Shown one piece after another: positions 1 to 6,655 of a DNA stretch of 7,849 nt. A program made the position numbers and the translations under genes. Below the pieces are notes generated by a model that was given only the letters and a program-made list of their open reading frames with translations, did not search any database and had not been told where the DNA came from. This stretch comes from Erysipelotrichaceae bacterium. Lineage in GTDB: Bacteria; Bacillota_I; Bacilli_A; Erysipelotrichales; Erysipelotrichaceae. The stretch spans positions 1 to 7,849 of the forward strand of contig JAFOMB010000038.1 in NCBI GenBank assembly GCA_017419065.1. The letters run 5' to 3'. The stretch's first letter is position 1; the number at the start of each line of letters is the position of its first letter.

Positions 1-26
1 TCAGCACGGTTATAGGTAGGTATGAC

Positions 27-42
27 AACACTGATCACTGTT
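27..42. repeat. Imperfect palindrome in the leader upstream of rfbA
   Basis: The 16 bases read AACA-C-TGATCA-C-TGTT. The outer AACA/TGTT and the central TGATCA are symmetric, and only the two C positions break the symmetry. It lies about 55 bases upstream of the probable -10 element of rfbA. It could be an operator half-site pair, but nothing else supports regulation and short palindromes arise by chance. The rest of bases 1-126 shows no gene. Confidence 0.25.
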
Positions 43-95
43 CTTCCTCCCTTAAAATATCTTATTTTATTATACATGGAAGAAGATATGGGTTG

Positions 96-104
96 TGCTA
101 TGAT
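96..104 (+). promoter_or_regulatory. Probable extended -10 promoter of rfbA-rfbB
   Basis: The bases TGCTATGAT fit an extended -10 element (TGn followed by TATGAT, one mismatch from TATAAT). No good -35 hexamer sits 16-18 bases upstream, which extended -10 promoters tolerate. Transcription would begin near base 111, leaving a leader of about 16 bases that carries the ribosome site at 114-118. The spacing fits, but no start site can be proved from sequence alone. Confidence 0.45.
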
Positions 105-113
105 ATACGTATT

Positions 114-118
114 GGAGG
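114..118 (+). promoter_or_regulatory. Ribosome binding site that fixes the rfbA start
   Basis: GGAGG lies 8 bases before the ATG at 127. The same reading frame is open further upstream (ATG codons at 22, 76 and 88, among others), but those starts lack a comparable site and would add residues ahead of the conserved nucleotide-binding N-terminus. Confidence 0.8.
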
Positions 119-126
119 AAACATCT

Positions 127-1023
127 ATGAAAGGTATCATCCTGGCAGGAGGCTCCGGAACGAGACTCTATCCGCTCACCAAAGTCACATCCAAACAGCT
201 TCTGCCGATCTACGATAAACCGATGATCTACTATCCGATGTCCGTTCTCATGAACGCGAAGATAAGAGACATCCTGATCATCTCTACCCCGCAGGACCTC
301 CCGAGATTCCGGGAGCTGCTGAAAGACGGAAGCCAGTTCGGCGTCCATCTCTCCTATGCGGAACAGCCGTCCCCGGACGGCCTCGCACAGGCCTTCGTGA
401 TCGGAGCCGACTTCATCGGCAATGACCCGGTCGCCATGGTTCTGGGAGACAACATCTTCTCCGGACACGGTCTCAAGAAGAGACTCAAGGCCGCTGTCGA
501 AAACGCGGAGACCGGCAAAGGCGCCACTGTCTTCGGCTACTATGTCGATGACCCGGAACGCTTCGGCATCGTCGAATTCGACAAAGACGGAAGAGCTGTC
601 TCAATCGAAGAGAAGCCGGAACATCCGAAATCCAACTACTGCGTCACCGGTCTTTACTTCTACGACAACCGCGTCGTGGAATACGCGAAGAACCTGAAGC
701 CTTCCAAGAGAGGCGAATACGAGATCACCGATCTCAACAGGATCTATCTGGAAAACGGCGATCTCAATGTCGAACTGCTCGGACAGGGTTTCACCTGGCT
801 CGATACCGGTACACATGAGTCTCTCGTCGACGCGACGAACTTCGTCAAGACCGTCGAACAGCACCAGCACAGAAAGATCGCGTGTCTTGAAGAGATCGCC
901 TATCTGAACGGCTGGATCAGCAGAGAAGAGATACAGAAGACAGCGACAGAACTGAAGAAGAACCAGTACGGTCAGTATCTTCAGGATGTCATCGATGAGA
1001 AATACAAGGACGAATTGAGGTAA
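127..1023 (+). CDS. rfbA: Glucose-1-phosphate thymidylyltransferase (RmlA/RfbA)
   Basis: This cytoplasmic enzyme joins glucose-1-phosphate and dTTP to give dTDP-glucose and pyrophosphate, the first step of the dTDP-deoxysugar (typically dTDP-L-rhamnose) pathway. The 298-residue product matches the usual length of about 290. Visible family motifs are the nucleotide-binding GGSGTRLYPLT (residues 8-18), KQLLPIYDKPMIYYP (23-37), QPSPDGLAQAF (80-90), the metal-binding Asp of LGDN (106-109), EEKP (161-164), GEYEITD (196-202) and WLDTGT (224-229) with the second metal-site Asp. I chose the ATG at 127 because GGAGG precedes it and the conserved N-terminus starts there. The stop is 4 bases before rfbB, so the two are co-transcribed and probably translationally coupled. 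Nothing looks truncated or replaced. Other sugar nucleotidyltransferases are unlikely because the motifs are those of the thymidylyltransferase group. Confidence 0.97.
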   Translation: MKGIILAGGSGTRLYPLTKVTSKQLLPIYDKPMIYYPMSVLMNAKIRDILIISTPQDLPRFRELLKDGSQFGVHLSYAEQPSPDGLAQAFVIGADFIGNDPVAMVLGDNIFSGHGLKKRLKAAVENAETGKGATVFGYYVDDPERFGIVEFDKDGRAVSIEEKPEHPKSNYCVTGLYFYDNRVVEYAKNLKPSKRGEYEITDLNRIYLENGDLNVELLGQGFTWLDTGTHESLVDATNFVKTVEQHQHRKIACLEEIAYLNGWISREEIQKTATELKKNQYGQYLQDVIDEKYKDELR

Positions 1024-1027
1024 AACT

Positions 1028-2047
1028 ATGAACATTCTCGTGACCGGAGGAGCCGGTTTCATCGGAAGCAATTTCATCTTCCACATGCGCAAGGCACATC
1101 CTGACTACCGGATCGTCTGCCTGGACAAACTCACCTACGCCGGAAATCTCTCTACTTTAGAGCCGGTATTGAACGACCCGCAGTTCCGCTTCTGCAGGAC
1201 CGATATCTGCGACAGAGAAGCGGTCTATCAGATCTTTGAAGAGGAAAGACCGGACATCGTCGTCAACTTTGCGGCAGAGTCCCATGTCGACCGTTCCATC
1301 GAAGATCCGGGCATCTTCTTACAGACCAACATCATCGGCACGTCTGTCATGATGGACGCCTCGAGAAAGTACGGCGTCAAGAGATACCATCAGGTATCCA
1401 CAGATGAAGTCTACGGCGATCTGCCGTTGGACAGACCGGACCTCTTCTTCACGGAAGAGACCCCGATCCACACATCTTCGCCATACTCCTCTTCCAAGGC
1501 CGGTGCTGACTTACTGGTCCTGGCCTACTATCGTACATACGGCCTCCCGGTAACTATTTCCCGCTGTTCCAACAACTACGGCCCGTATCACTTCCCGGAG
1601 AAGCTGATCCCGCTCATGGTGATCAACGCCCTGCATGATAAGCCGTTACCGGTCTATGGAGAAGGCATCAACGTCCGTGACTGGCTCTATGTGGAAGACC
1701 ACTGCAAGGCTATCGATCTCATCATCCACAAGGGAAGAGTCGGAGAAGTCTACAACGTCGGCGGTCACAATGAGATGCGCAACATCGACATCGTCAAGCT
1801 CATCTGCAGGCAGCTCGGCAAGCCGGAATCCCTGATCACCTATGTCACTGACCGCAAGGGACACGACATGCGCTACGCGATCGATCCGGCCAAGATCCAT
1901 AGAGAACTGGGATGGCTGCCGGAGACGAAGTTTGAAGACGGCATCAAAAAGACCATCCAGTGGTATCTGGACAATCAGGACTGGTGGGAACCTATCGTAT
2001 CCGGTGAATACCAGAACTACTACGAAAAGATGTACGGAAACCGGTAA
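1028..2047 (+). CDS. rfbB: dTDP-glucose 4,6-dehydratase (RmlB/RfbB)
   Basis: This NAD-dependent short-chain dehydrogenase/reductase-fold enzyme converts dTDP-glucose, the product of the preceding gene, into dTDP-4-keto-6-deoxy-glucose. The product is 339 residues, normal for the family. Visible features are the Rossmann NAD-binding GGAGFIG (residues 7-13), LDKLTYAGN (32-40), NFAAESHVDRS (80-90), the catalytic STDEVYG (124-130) with the Thr-Asp-Glu triad, the Tyr153/Lys157 pair of YSSSK, SRCSNNYGPYHFPEKLIP (178-195) and GEGINVRDWLYVEDH (211-225). All key residues are intact. A ribosome site, GAGG at 1017-1020, overlaps the last codons of rfbA, and the genes are 4 bases apart. A strong terminator follows directly, so this is the last gene of the unit. 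The rfbC and rfbD genes that would complete dTDP-L-rhamnose are absent here. Confidence 0.97.
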   Translation: MNILVTGGAGFIGSNFIFHMRKAHPDYRIVCLDKLTYAGNLSTLEPVLNDPQFRFCRTDICDREAVYQIFEEERPDIVVNFAAESHVDRSIEDPGIFLQTNIIGTSVMMDASRKYGVKRYHQVSTDEVYGDLPLDRPDLFFTEETPIHTSSPYSSSKAGADLLVLAYYRTYGLPVTISRCSNNYGPYHFPEKLIPLMVINALHDKPLPVYGEGINVRDWLYVEDHCKAIDLIIHKGRVGEVYNVGGHNEMRNIDIVKLICRQLGKPESLITYVTDRKGHDMRYAIDPAKIHRELGWLPETKFEDGIKKTIQWYLDNQDWWEPIVSGEYQNYYEKMYGNR

Positions 2048-2053
2048 TCAAAG

Positions 2054-2082
2054 AAAACGTCTGAATCATTCAGACGTTTTTT
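2054..2082. terminator. Intrinsic terminator, probably bidirectional
   Basis: A perfect 12-base stem pairs 2054-2065 (AAAACGTCTGAA) with 2069-2080 (TTCAGACGTTTT) around a 3-base loop. Six T residues follow on the plus strand (2077-2082), and the A-run on the other arm gives a T-run on the minus strand. It lies 6 bases after the rfbB stop and 12 bases after the stop of the convergent surface-protein gene, so it can end transcription from both sides. Confidence 0.92.
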
Positions 2083-2094
2083 CATGTTCGATTC

Positions 2095-5000
2095 TTACGG
2101 TTCTATCCTCGTCCAGACACCGGCCCATTCTGCCGCGTGATCGATGAATCCCTCCTGCAGTTCCTTGGAAGTCTTGACCAGGTCTCCCTTCTGCCATACA
2201 TAGGTCTCTTCTCCTCCGAGTTCGGAGTTGACATCCCAGTAGACCATTCCCGGACCGATGTTCACTGTTTTTAAGGCCGGGCAGTCTTCAAACATATATG
2301 TCATCGTCGTATCGGAATAAGTGACAAAACTGCTGAGGTCCAGTTCTTTCAGGGATGTACAGTCACGCACGAGATTATCCATCATCTTCATGTTTCTCGT
2401 ATCAAAGGAAGACAGATCAAGGCTCTCCAGCGATGTACAGCCATAGAACATGCCATTTGCGTTTGTGACCATCGATGTATCAAAATTGGAGACGTCCAGC
2501 GATTTCAGGGAGCTGCAGTCTTCGAACATGTTAAACATAGCAGTGGCGTTCGAGGTATTGAATGACGACACATCGATGTGTTCAAGTGCTTTGCAGCCAT
2601 GGAATATCGAATTCATATATATGGCATTCGAGGTATCGAAATTACGGACGTCCAGCTCTTTCAGTTTGAAGCAGAAGGAGAACATACTGCTCAGATCCTT
2701 CACCTTTGAAGTGTCAAAATGACTGACATCGATAGACTCCAGTTCCTCGCATCCACCGAACATACTATTCATTCCTGTTACATTTGATGTATCAAAGGAA
2801 GAGAGGTCCAGGGATATGAGTTTTTGACAACCTGAGAACAGACCGTTCATATTCGTGACGTTCGAGGTATCAAAGCTGTGCAGATCAGCGGATGTCAAAG
2901 AGTAGCAGCTGCTGAACATGCCGCCCATGTCCCTGATCTCCTTCGACAGGAAGCCGTCTCCATCAAAGGTTTCAAGGTTTTCGGCATACCAGAACCACAG
3001 TTTCATCGAATCTGTGACAACTGTATATCCATCTGCGACAGAGGCGGTCTTTATCAGCTCTCTGTAATCTGTCCACGCTACCGGTTCCGCATCACGGACC
3101 ACAAAGACTCTTCCTGTAAAAGAATCGCCGTTATCGCCTGTAAACGTTCCCTGTTCCGCATTCGTGTACTTTTCTCTGCTCGTAAAGAACAGGAGATCGC
3201 CTTCTTCTGTCAGCACCGCATAGGTGTCCCCTCTTCTTGTCCAGGTACCTGTCCACTCACTGCTGTTGTTTGGATAATCCTCATAGAGCGTTCCGGAAGT
3301 CTGGCAGTTATCTCCGTTTTTCCAGAGCGTCAGACGGTCATCTCCAAGACAGGCGTTATTGATCCATTTTGTGAATCCGCTTCCCAATGTCACTATCTCC
3401 AGGGAATTGCATCCTCCAAACATGGCGTCCATATCACGGACTTTTGAAGTATCGAATCCGGACAGATCGAGTTCTGTGAGGGATGTGCAGTTCGCAAACA
3501 TGTATCGCATATCGAAGACACCCGAAGTATCGAATCCGGACAGATCGAGTTTTGTGAGAGAGGTACAGCCGGAGAATAGACTTGCCATATTGATAACGCC
3601 GGAAGTGTCAAACCCCGTTCCATCGAAAGAAGAGAGATTGACCGCGGACGAGAACCAGCTTTCCATATTTTTTGGTCTGACCACAGAAGATTCCGCTACA
3701 GAGACTTTCCGGATAGAATCCTTATACTTTTTCCATGGCGGAGCGTTCCTGCCTTCTATATCATTGAAGATCCTGCCGGAGAAACTCTTCCCGTCAAAAC
3801 TTTGAGCGGTCCCGGTCACATCGTTTCTGGATGACTCAAAACTCTGAAGGAAGACCAGTTCTCCCTCGTCGGTCAGTACGGCAAGTACTTCCAGTACCCT
3901 TTCCCATGTGCCGCTGCGGTTTTCGGCAGTGCTCATGTACAGTTCAGAGGATGTCTTTGTTTCAGTACCGTCCGTCCACTTATAATTGCTTCCCCCGCCA
4001 AGGTAGGCCGTGTCTATCCACTTCACAAAACTGTTCTCCAGAACTACTCTTCTCAGGACAGAACAGTCTTTGAACATGTCTTTCATAGAAGCGACAGAAG
4101 ATGTATCGATGTAACTGAGATCGGCAGTGACGAGACCGGAGCATCCCGCAAACATTCTGCTCATATCTTTGACAGCGGATGTATCAAATCCCTGACTGTA
4201 AAATTCTCTGAGGTTGACAGCTCCGAAAAACCAGTTGGATGTCGTTTCCGGCCATACCGTATATCCGTCTCCCACAGAAACTGTTCTGATTTCGGACATA
4301 TAGTCTAACCATGGAATGAACTTGTCGAATTCATATCCCGAGAAGATCCTTCCGGTATACGTTTCATCATTCGCTCCTGTAAAAGTCCCTGTGGAAGCAT
4401 TCGCGTAGCTCTCTTTCCCGGTAAAGAAGACCATGTCTCCGTCTTCTTCCAGTATCGCATAGTTATACGGGATGTTCTTCCAGACGCCCTTCCACTCTGC
4501 TCTGTGCTCCGGATAGGCGCTCCGCAGTTCTTCCGCGGTCAGTGAGAGATCATTATGACGCCAGCTGTACTCCGAGCGATCAAAGAACCTCGTGTCTTCC
4601 GGCCATCTGTCAAATTTCTCTCCCAGGACAAGCCTGTTCAGAGAAGTGCAGCTGTAGAAGAGATCCATCGTATTCGTGACCGCTGAGGTGTCAAAACCCG
4701 AGATATCCAGGGATTCCAGATCGAGGCATTGTGAAAACATGCCGTTCATATCTTCAACTTTGGAAGTGTCGAATGTGTGCAGATCCAGATTCTGCAGCCC
4801 TCTGCACGCAAAGAACATATGATACATCGATGTGACGTTCGAGGTATCGAAAGAACTCACATCGATCGTTTTAAATGTGTGACAGTCCGCAAACATGGAG
4901 GACATATCTTTGACATTCTTCGTATTGAAATGGCTGAGATCAGGAGCGGAAAGACCTGTGCATCCCGAGAACATCGACGCCATCGTTTCGACATTCGAGG

Positions 5001-6606
5001 TATCGAAATGGCTGACATCGAGCTCATTCAGGAGGACGCAGTCCTTAAACATCCCGCTCATATCCGTGATGCTCGAAGTGTCAAACCCGCTCACATCGAC
5101 CTCATCCAGATTCCGGCACCCCTCAAACATGGAGGCCATGGACTTCACCCGGGAAGTGTTCATATGACTGAGGTCCACAGAAGTAAGACCGCAGTCTTTA
5201 AACATCCCGCTCATGTCTACGACATTGGAGGTATTGAAATATGTTATGTCGAAATGATCTGAAGGATCACTGTTCGAGAAGAGTCTGCTCATATCTGTGA
5301 CACGGGATGTATTCATTCCCTTCGAATCAAAATGCTTCAGCGCACTCATGGAGTAAAATCCCGGCAGCCAGCGGAAACTGACTGTCTGTCCTTCTGCCAC
5401 GAATATTCTCTCTATCTCACTGCGGTGTTCTTCAAACAGTTCGTCGAATCCTTCCGGTTTTGTGTCAGATTCCACATCCGCAAATACGAGACCGTGGTAG
5501 GTATTTCCCGCCAGATCTGTCACATCCCTTTCCTCACCTGTGGAGTAGGTTTCCATACTGCGGAAATAGATGAGATCCTTGTCCTCTGTCAGGACCGCGT
5601 AAGCCCGGTTCACCGGGAAGACTTCCTTGGCGGTATCCCCGTCGATCAGAGAATCTCCTCCCAGGATATAACCCGTATAAATATCATTCGTCTGGATGTA
5701 TTCTGCAGCTTTCTGTTCGGAACCTGTCTTCGTAAGTATGATCGGAGCACCGACTTTATAAGCCAGCGGTCCTCCGCAGAGTCCGTCCGGAAAATTCTGC
5801 GAATAGGCCAGTACGGCTTCTCCGGCATTCTCAGAGAATGTCTCCGCGATCAGGACCGATGTTTCGAAACGGTTCTTTCCGGAAAGTCTTACGACCTTTC
5901 CGTATTCCTTCAGTTCTTCTTCCACTGCTTCCGATACGGCCGCTGTGCCTCCGATGATATAGAATGTATCGGTATTCGCATAAGACAGGAAAGCTCTCTG
6001 ATCCTGTGTCAGAGAGGATCCTGTCAGCAGGATCGGAAGTCCTGCCGAAGAGGCGCTGAGGGAATCCGCGAAATTCTTCCCGGTCGAGACGATAATGTCT
6101 TCATCGTATACATCCGCCTCATCCAGGATCGACAGATTCGTGACATAGCGGTTTTTCCCGGACAGTCTTTCTATCTGATAGGTATCGCGAAGGCTCTCGA
6201 CCGCTTCATCGGAGACTGCTCCGGTACCGCCGAGCACATAGATCTTCGCTCCTTCACGCACATAGGAACGGATCGCATCACAGATGTAATCCGACTTGGA
6301 GTCTTTGATGATAAAGATAGGCGCGTTGCGCAAACACGCGAGATATGAGCCTCCTAACGCATCCGCGAACTCTTCTCCGGAAGCGATGACGGCATATTCA
6401 AAAGGTTCATTATTATTCAGTTTATACAGTTCCTTTGCGGTCTCCACACAGGTGATATAGCGGTTGGAACCATAGATACGGTCATAATTGCTTTCTTCAC
6501 TTTCTGACTGCGGACTCTCTGCATCTTCTGCGTGAACACTTTGATTCACCCCCGAAAACACGAGTACCAGAAAAAGAGACAATACAATCATCAGTAAACG
6601 TTTCAT
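2095..6606 (-). CDS. Large secreted CWB2-anchored surface protein with BspA/DUF285 leucine-rich repeats
   Basis: The 1503-residue product should be secreted and held on the cell wall. In order it has a signal peptide (residues 1-26), three CWB2 repeats (about 42-331) and four tandem modules (about 335-711, 715-904, 907-1125, 1128-1503). Each module has a head beginning with a Y-A-V-L-T-E-like strand, an array of 26-residue repeats of the FDTSNVTDMSGMFxxCxxLxxLDLS type, and a tryptophan-rich cap. The repeat is the BspA-like leucine-rich repeat (DUF285 in Pfam), known from bacterial surface proteins, several implicated in adhesion. There is no LPXTG or C-terminal membrane anchor, so attachment must come from CWB2, which in C. 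difficile binds an anionic wall polymer. GGAGG at 6614-6618 (minus strand) supports the ATG at 6604-6606. Its own promoter and terminators suggest it is transcribed alone. The ligand cannot be told from sequence; adhesion is inference. Confidence 0.93.
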   Translation of the reverse strand: MKRLLMIVLSLFLVLVFSGVNQSVHAEDAESPQSESEESNYDRIYGSNRYITCVETAKELYKLNNNEPFEYAVIASGEEFADALGGSYLACLRNAPIFIIKDSKSDYICDAIRSYVREGAKIYVLGGTGAVSDEAVESLRDTYQIERLSGKNRYVTNLSILDEADVYDEDIIVSTGKNFADSLSASSAGLPILLTGSSLTQDQRAFLSYANTDTFYIIGGTAAVSEAVEEELKEYGKVVRLSGKNRFETSVLIAETFSENAGEAVLAYSQNFPDGLCGGPLAYKVGAPIILTKTGSEQKAAEYIQTNDIYTGYILGGDSLIDGDTAKEVFPVNRAYAVLTEDKDLIYFRSMETYSTGEERDVTDLAGNTYHGLVFADVESDTKPEGFDELFEEHRSEIERIFVAEGQTVSFRWLPGFYSMSALKHFDSKGMNTSRVTDMSRLFSNSDPSDHFDITYFNTSNVVDMSGMFKDCGLTSVDLSHMNTSRVKSMASMFEGCRNLDEVDVSGFDTSSITDMSGMFKDCVLLNELDVSHFDTSNVETMASMFSGCTGLSAPDLSHFNTKNVKDMSSMFADCHTFKTIDVSSFDTSNVTSMYHMFFACRGLQNLDLHTFDTSKVEDMNGMFSQCLDLESLDISGFDTSAVTNTMDLFYSCTSLNRLVLGEKFDRWPEDTRFFDRSEYSWRHNDLSLTAEELRSAYPEHRAEWKGVWKNIPYNYAILEEDGDMVFFTGKESYANASTGTFTGANDETYTGRIFSGYEFDKFIPWLDYMSEIRTVSVGDGYTVWPETTSNWFFGAVNLREFYSQGFDTSAVKDMSRMFAGCSGLVTADLSYIDTSSVASMKDMFKDCSVLRRVVLENSFVKWIDTAYLGGGSNYKWTDGTETKTSSELYMSTAENRSGTWERVLEVLAVLTDEGELVFLQSFESSRNDVTGTAQSFDGKSFSGRIFNDIEGRNAPPWKKYKDSIRKVSVAESSVVRPKNMESWFSSAVNLSSFDGTGFDTSGVINMASLFSGCTSLTKLDLSGFDTSGVFDMRYMFANCTSLTELDLSGFDTSKVRDMDAMFGGCNSLEIVTLGSGFTKWINNACLGDDRLTLWKNGDNCQTSGTLYEDYPNNSSEWTGTWTRRGDTYAVLTEEGDLLFFTSREKYTNAEQGTFTGDNGDSFTGRVFVVRDAEPVAWTDYRELIKTASVADGYTVVTDSMKLWFWYAENLETFDGDGFLSKEIRDMGGMFSSCYSLTSADLHSFDTSNVTNMNGLFSGCQKLISLDLSSFDTSNVTGMNSMFGGCEELESIDVSHFDTSKVKDLSSMFSFCFKLKELDVRNFDTSNAIYMNSIFHGCKALEHIDVSSFNTSNATAMFNMFEDCSSLKSLDVSNFDTSMVTNANGMFYGCTSLESLDLSSFDTRNMKMMDNLVRDCTSLKELDLSSFVTYSDTTMTYMFEDCPALKTVNIGPGMVYWDVNSELGGEETYVWQKGDLVKTSKELQEGFIDHAAEWAGVWTRIEP
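2098..3225 (-). repeat. Module 4 of the surface protein: head, 9 leucine-rich repeats, cap
   Basis: The head starts at YAVLTEEGDLLFF (residues 1129-1141), with GTFTG, F-T-G-R-V-F and A-W-T-D-Y elements. Nine repeats begin at residues 1219, 1245, 1271, 1297, 1323, 1349, 1375, 1401 and 1427, exactly 26 residues apart. The first (FLSK) and last (FVTY) have lost the F-D-T-S motif, as expected for edge repeats of a solenoid, while the inner ones are well conserved. The cap ends in EWAGVWTR (1493-1500), three residues before the end of the protein. Confidence 0.88.
3232..3888 (-). repeat. Module 3 of the surface protein: head, 3 leucine-rich repeats, cap
   Basis: The head starts at LAVLTDEGELVFL (residues 908-920) and keeps F-S-G-R-I-F, P-W-K-K-Y and S-W-F-S-S-A-V-N-L. 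Three repeats start at residues 999, 1025 and 1051 and are nearly identical in protein sequence (FDTSGV, FDTSGV, FDTSKV). The cap carries F-T-K-W-I, ends in EWTGTWTR (1117-1124), and is the only cap with two cysteines (1086 and 1101). Confidence 0.88.
3446..3551 (-). repeat. Near-identical DNA copies of a 78-base repeat unit in module 3
   Basis: Bases 3446-3473 and 3524-3551 are the same 28 bases, exactly 78 bases (26 codons) apart. After one mismatch the next 7 bases also match. They encode the V-S-G-F-D-T-S-like segments of consecutive leucine-rich repeats. Most other repeats in this gene differ much more at the DNA level, so this pair looks like a recent tandem duplication or conversion. 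Confidence 0.85.
3895..4464 (-). repeat. Module 2 of the surface protein: head, 2 leucine-rich repeats, cap
   Basis: The head runs from YAILEEDGDMVFF (residues 716-728) through GTFTG and YTGRIF (750-755), a P-W-x-x-Y element (765-769) and an N-W-F-F-G-A-V-N-L turn (791-799). Only two repeats follow, starting at residues 807 and 833. The cap contains F-V-K-W-I, a Y-K-W turn and ends in SGTW (898-901), where the first of the two usual tryptophans is replaced by Arg. This is the shortest module and so shows the minimum head-plus-cap frame most clearly. Confidence 0.87.
4474..5604 (-). repeat. Module 1 of the surface protein: head, 9 leucine-rich repeats, cap
   Basis: The head starts at YAVLTEDKDLIYF (residues 336-348) and is the most divergent of the four, lacking the G-T-F-T-G and F-T-G-R-[IV]-F elements seen in other heads. 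Nine repeats begin at residues 431, 457, 482, 508, 534, 560, 586, 612 and 638. The period is 26 residues except one of 25, where a residue is missing just after the cysteine in the second repeat. The first repeat lacks the usual cysteine (S-N-S-D in its place). The cap ends in EWKGVW (704-709). Confidence 0.88.
5614..6483 (-). other. Three cell-wall-binding type 2 (CWB2) repeats
   Basis: Residues about 42-331 hold three copies. Each opens with an R-x-x-G-x-N-R-[YF] motif: RIYGSNRY (43-50), RLSGKNRY (147-154) and RLSGKNRF (240-247). Each has a central F-[AP]-D-[AGS]-L element (FADAL, FADSL, FPDGL) and a [VI]-[LI]-G-G strand (VLGGTGAVS, IIGGTAAVS, ILGGDSLID). Three in tandem is the usual arrangement and forms a trimeric-like pseudo-symmetric unit that binds wall-linked anionic polysaccharide in C. 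difficile S-layer and Cwp proteins. Here the block is N-terminal, so the repeat modules project from the wall. Confidence 0.93.
6529..6606 (-). other. Signal peptide of the surface protein
   Basis: Residues 1-26 show a short positive start (MKR), a hydrophobic core rich in Leu and Val (residues 4-18) and a V-H-A signal peptidase I site, with cleavage expected after Ala26. An acidic, Ser/Glu-rich linker (about 27-41) follows before the first CWB2 repeat. This supports Sec export. No lipobox cysteine is present. Confidence 0.92.
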
Positions 6607-6613
6607 ATAGAGA

Positions 6614-6618
6614 CCTCC
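6614..6618 (-). promoter_or_regulatory. Ribosome binding site of the surface protein
   Basis: CCTCC on the plus strand reads GGAGG on the minus strand, 7 bases before the ATG at 6604-6606. It decides the start and places the signal peptide directly at the N-terminus. Confidence 0.85.
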
Positions 6619-6646
6619 GATATAATAAAGAGATTCGACCTACTTC

Positions 6647-6655
6647 ATCATATCA
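6647..6655 (-). promoter_or_regulatory. Probable extended -10 promoter of the surface protein
   Basis: The minus strand reads TGATATGAT, an extended -10 element (TGn plus TATGAT). As with rfbA, no convincing -35 hexamer lies at the right distance. Transcription would start near 6640, giving a leader of about 34 bases. The element lies after the terminator of the preceding gene, so the surface protein is likely its own transcription unit. Confidence 0.45.

Noticed and set aside
22..126. A longer rfbA beginning at the ATG at 22
   Set aside because: The extra 35 residues have no ribosome site and precede the conserved N-terminus; GGAGG at 114-118 supports the ATG at 127, and the extended -10 lies inside the supposed extra coding part.
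4777..5262. A plus-strand open frame with internal repeats of an H-[IGV]-x-D-x-R/G type
   Set aside because: Its repeats only mirror the 78-base periodicity of the leucine-rich repeats on the other strand; the same holds for the plus-strand frames at 2450-2722, 2878-3447 and 3359-3805.
2251..5316. A CRISPR array, suggested by regularly spaced similar segments
   Set aside because: The period is 78 bases (26 codons) within one continuous open frame, the copies are diverged, and there is no constant repeat with unique spacers.
5332..6348. A 338-codon open frame on the plus strand opposite the CWB2 region
   Set aside because: It is antisense to a well-supported gene, has no ribosome site or recognisable domain, and its Cys/Arg-rich composition is typical of a shadow frame.
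6621..6626. TATAAT on the plus strand as a promoter
   Set aside because: No plus-strand gene follows, no -35 is visible, and on the minus strand it sits too close to the ribosome site to act as the -10 of the surface gene.
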